Assembly: GCA_049324235.1 (NCBI GenBank)
Contig: JBMOLJ010000083.1
Span: 1-5,878, forward strand
Direction: 5' to 3'
Source: UBA1431 sp049324235
GTDB lineage: Bacteria > Bacillota > Clostridia > Christensenellales > UBA1431
DNA: 5,878 nt
The translations under genes were made by a program, and so were the position numbers. Of the stretch, positions 5,265 to 5,878 are shown piece by piece. The notes under the pieces are model-generated. The model was not told the DNA's origin, ran no database searches, and saw nothing but the letters and a program-made list of their open reading frames with translations. Each line of letters begins with the position of its first letter. The stretch's first letter is position 1.

Positions 5265-5705
5265 ATGGAAAAAAATGTCATCGTCTCCATCGTAGGGAAT
5301 CAAATGATGCCGGACGGCCAGGAAGGAACGCTTGAACTCGTAACCGAGGGGAGCTTTTATCAGGATGACCAGTCGTACATCCTTGAGTACCAGGAGTCCG
5401 AACTCTCCGGGATGGTAGGGACTACAACGCGCATAACGCTGGATGAGCGGAGCATGAGCCTGGAGCGCAGCGGTACGTATAACGCCCACTTTTTCTTCGA
5501 GAAGTGGAAAACATACCGCGGGCAGTACACCACGCCGTTTGGAGAGGTCAGCCTGGAACTGTTTTCTACCGATTTTGGGGTTGATGTGGACAGCAAGGCG
5601 CTGAAGGGAAAGGTGGACGTGGAATACGAAATGATGGTGGGAGGCACGCGCACAAGCAACCAGCTCATGGTCAGTTTCCGCTCTAAACCCATTACTCCCG
5701 GATAA
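5265..5705 (+). CDS. DUF1934 family protein (YwiB-like beta-barrel)
   Basis: This 146-residue cytosolic protein belongs to the DUF1934 (YwiB) family, small calycin-like beta-barrel proteins whose biochemical role is not established. There is no signal peptide or membrane segment. Family-type motifs are ELVTEGSFYQDD (24-35), YQESELSGMVGTTT (42-55), and FEKWKTYRGQYTTPFG (78-93) followed by alternating strand-like residues to about 138. Length matches the B. subtilis homologue. The ATG at 5265 is chosen because AAGGAG (5251-5256) lies 8 nt upstream. Longer in-frame versions from 5232 would bypass this site. It has its own extended -10 promoter and is followed by two hairpins, so it is probably monocistronic. 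In Bacillus the homologue lies next to argS; what follows here is outside the window. Confidence 0.9.
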   Translation: MEKNVIVSIVGNQMMPDGQEGTLELVTEGSFYQDDQSYILEYQESELSGMVGTTTRITLDERSMSLERSGTYNAHFFFEKWKTYRGQYTTPFGEVSLELFSTDFGVDVDSKALKGKVDVEYEMMVGGTRTSNQLMVSFRSKPITPG

Positions 5706-5722
5706 GAACAATTACACGTGCG

Positions 5723-5748
5723 AAGGGCACAGGATTTCCTGTGCCCTT
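5723..5748 (+). other. Perfect hairpin after the DUF1934 gene
   Basis: AAGGGCACAGGA and TCCTGTGCCCTT are perfectly complementary, giving 11-12 bp with an ATTT or TT loop, 18 nt after the stop codon. TTAGG rather than a T-run follows, so it is not by itself a standard terminator. It pairs with the terminator immediately downstream, echoing the layout after ypeB. Confidence 0.6.
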
Positions 5749-5750
5749 AG

Positions 5751-5789
5751 GCCGATGATAAACCCCAAAGGGGTTTGTCATCGGTTTTT
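5751..5789 (+). terminator. Rho-independent terminator, repeated hairpin family copy 2
   Basis: The arms GCCGATGATAAACCCC and GGGGTTTGTCATCGGT pair at all 16 positions (two G-U) around an AAA loop. TTTTT at 5785-5789 follows. This is a strong terminator for the DUF1934 gene. Its stem and AAA loop are nearly the same as those of the element at 4535-4570. Confidence 0.85.
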
Positions 5790-5825
5790 CTATGCGGTTA
5801 AAATGCCGCTAAGGCGCCATTTTTA

Positions 5826-5862
5826 AAATCCAATCTGACGCACATGTCGTCAGATTGGATTT
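5826..5862. terminator. 15-bp perfect hairpin at the right edge, probable terminator
   Basis: AAATCCAATCTGACG and its exact complement enclose a 7-nt loop, CACATGT. Read on the minus strand the stem runs into TTTTAAAAATGG, which suits termination of a leftward gene beyond the window. Read on the plus strand the tail is only TTTAATG. Direction is therefore inferred. A weaker stem with one C-C mismatch (5803-5820), followed by TTTT, lies just before it. Confidence 0.55.
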
Positions 5863-5878
5863 AATGTGGGGGATCGCG

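Noticed and set aside
5157..5711. 184-codon minus-strand open frame opposite the DUF1934 gene
   Set aside because: It covers a well-supported gene and both divergent promoters, with no independent support.

Overview
The window is a stretch of chromosome from an endospore-forming, probably anaerobic Firmicute, most likely class Clostridia. This rests on gene content: spoIIR, sleB and ypeB are found only in spore formers, IspE shows the MEP isoprenoid route, and the small DUF1934 (YwiB-like) protein is typical of Firmicutes. Base composition is moderate. Shine-Dalgarno sequences are strong and two genes appear to start with TTG. I see no mobile element, CRISPR array, tRNA or rRNA.

Layout. Bases 1-290 are a non-coding leader (possibly holding the last codons of an upstream gene) that ends in a sigma-A-type promoter and a small 5' UTR hairpin. 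ispE follows (291-1169, +). The gap at 1170-1617 holds an intrinsic terminator, a possible small RNA ending at that terminator, a perfect 26-nt palindrome, and a consensus-quality sigma-F promoter. That promoter precedes a compact + strand cluster: spoIIR (1618-2337), sleB (2367-3065) and ypeB (about 3080-4432). The gap at 4433-4670 holds three strong hairpins between convergent genes. A small membrane protein gene of unknown function runs leftward (4671-5090, -). It is divergent from a DUF1934 gene (5265-5705, +), and the 174 nt between them carry back-to-back promoter candidates. The right edge (5706-5878) is hairpin-rich, and one hairpin is a relative of one found downstream of ypeB.

How the genes work together. 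SpoIIR is the forespore signal that triggers pro-sigma-E processing in the mother cell. SleB is the spore-cortex lytic enzyme used at germination, and YpeB is its partner protein. Early sporulation signalling and germination machinery therefore sit in one apparent transcription unit behind a sigma-F promoter. I see no clear separate sigma-G promoter ahead of sleB. ispE and the DUF1934 gene look like ordinary vegetative genes with their own promoters.

I do not see an evident undescribed multi-gene system. The most informative observations are the sigma-F-led spoIIR-sleB-ypeB arrangement, the Thr/Ala/Pro-rich insert in SpoIIR, the related terminator hairpins, the candidate small RNA, and the repeated decoy start codons beside true starts.
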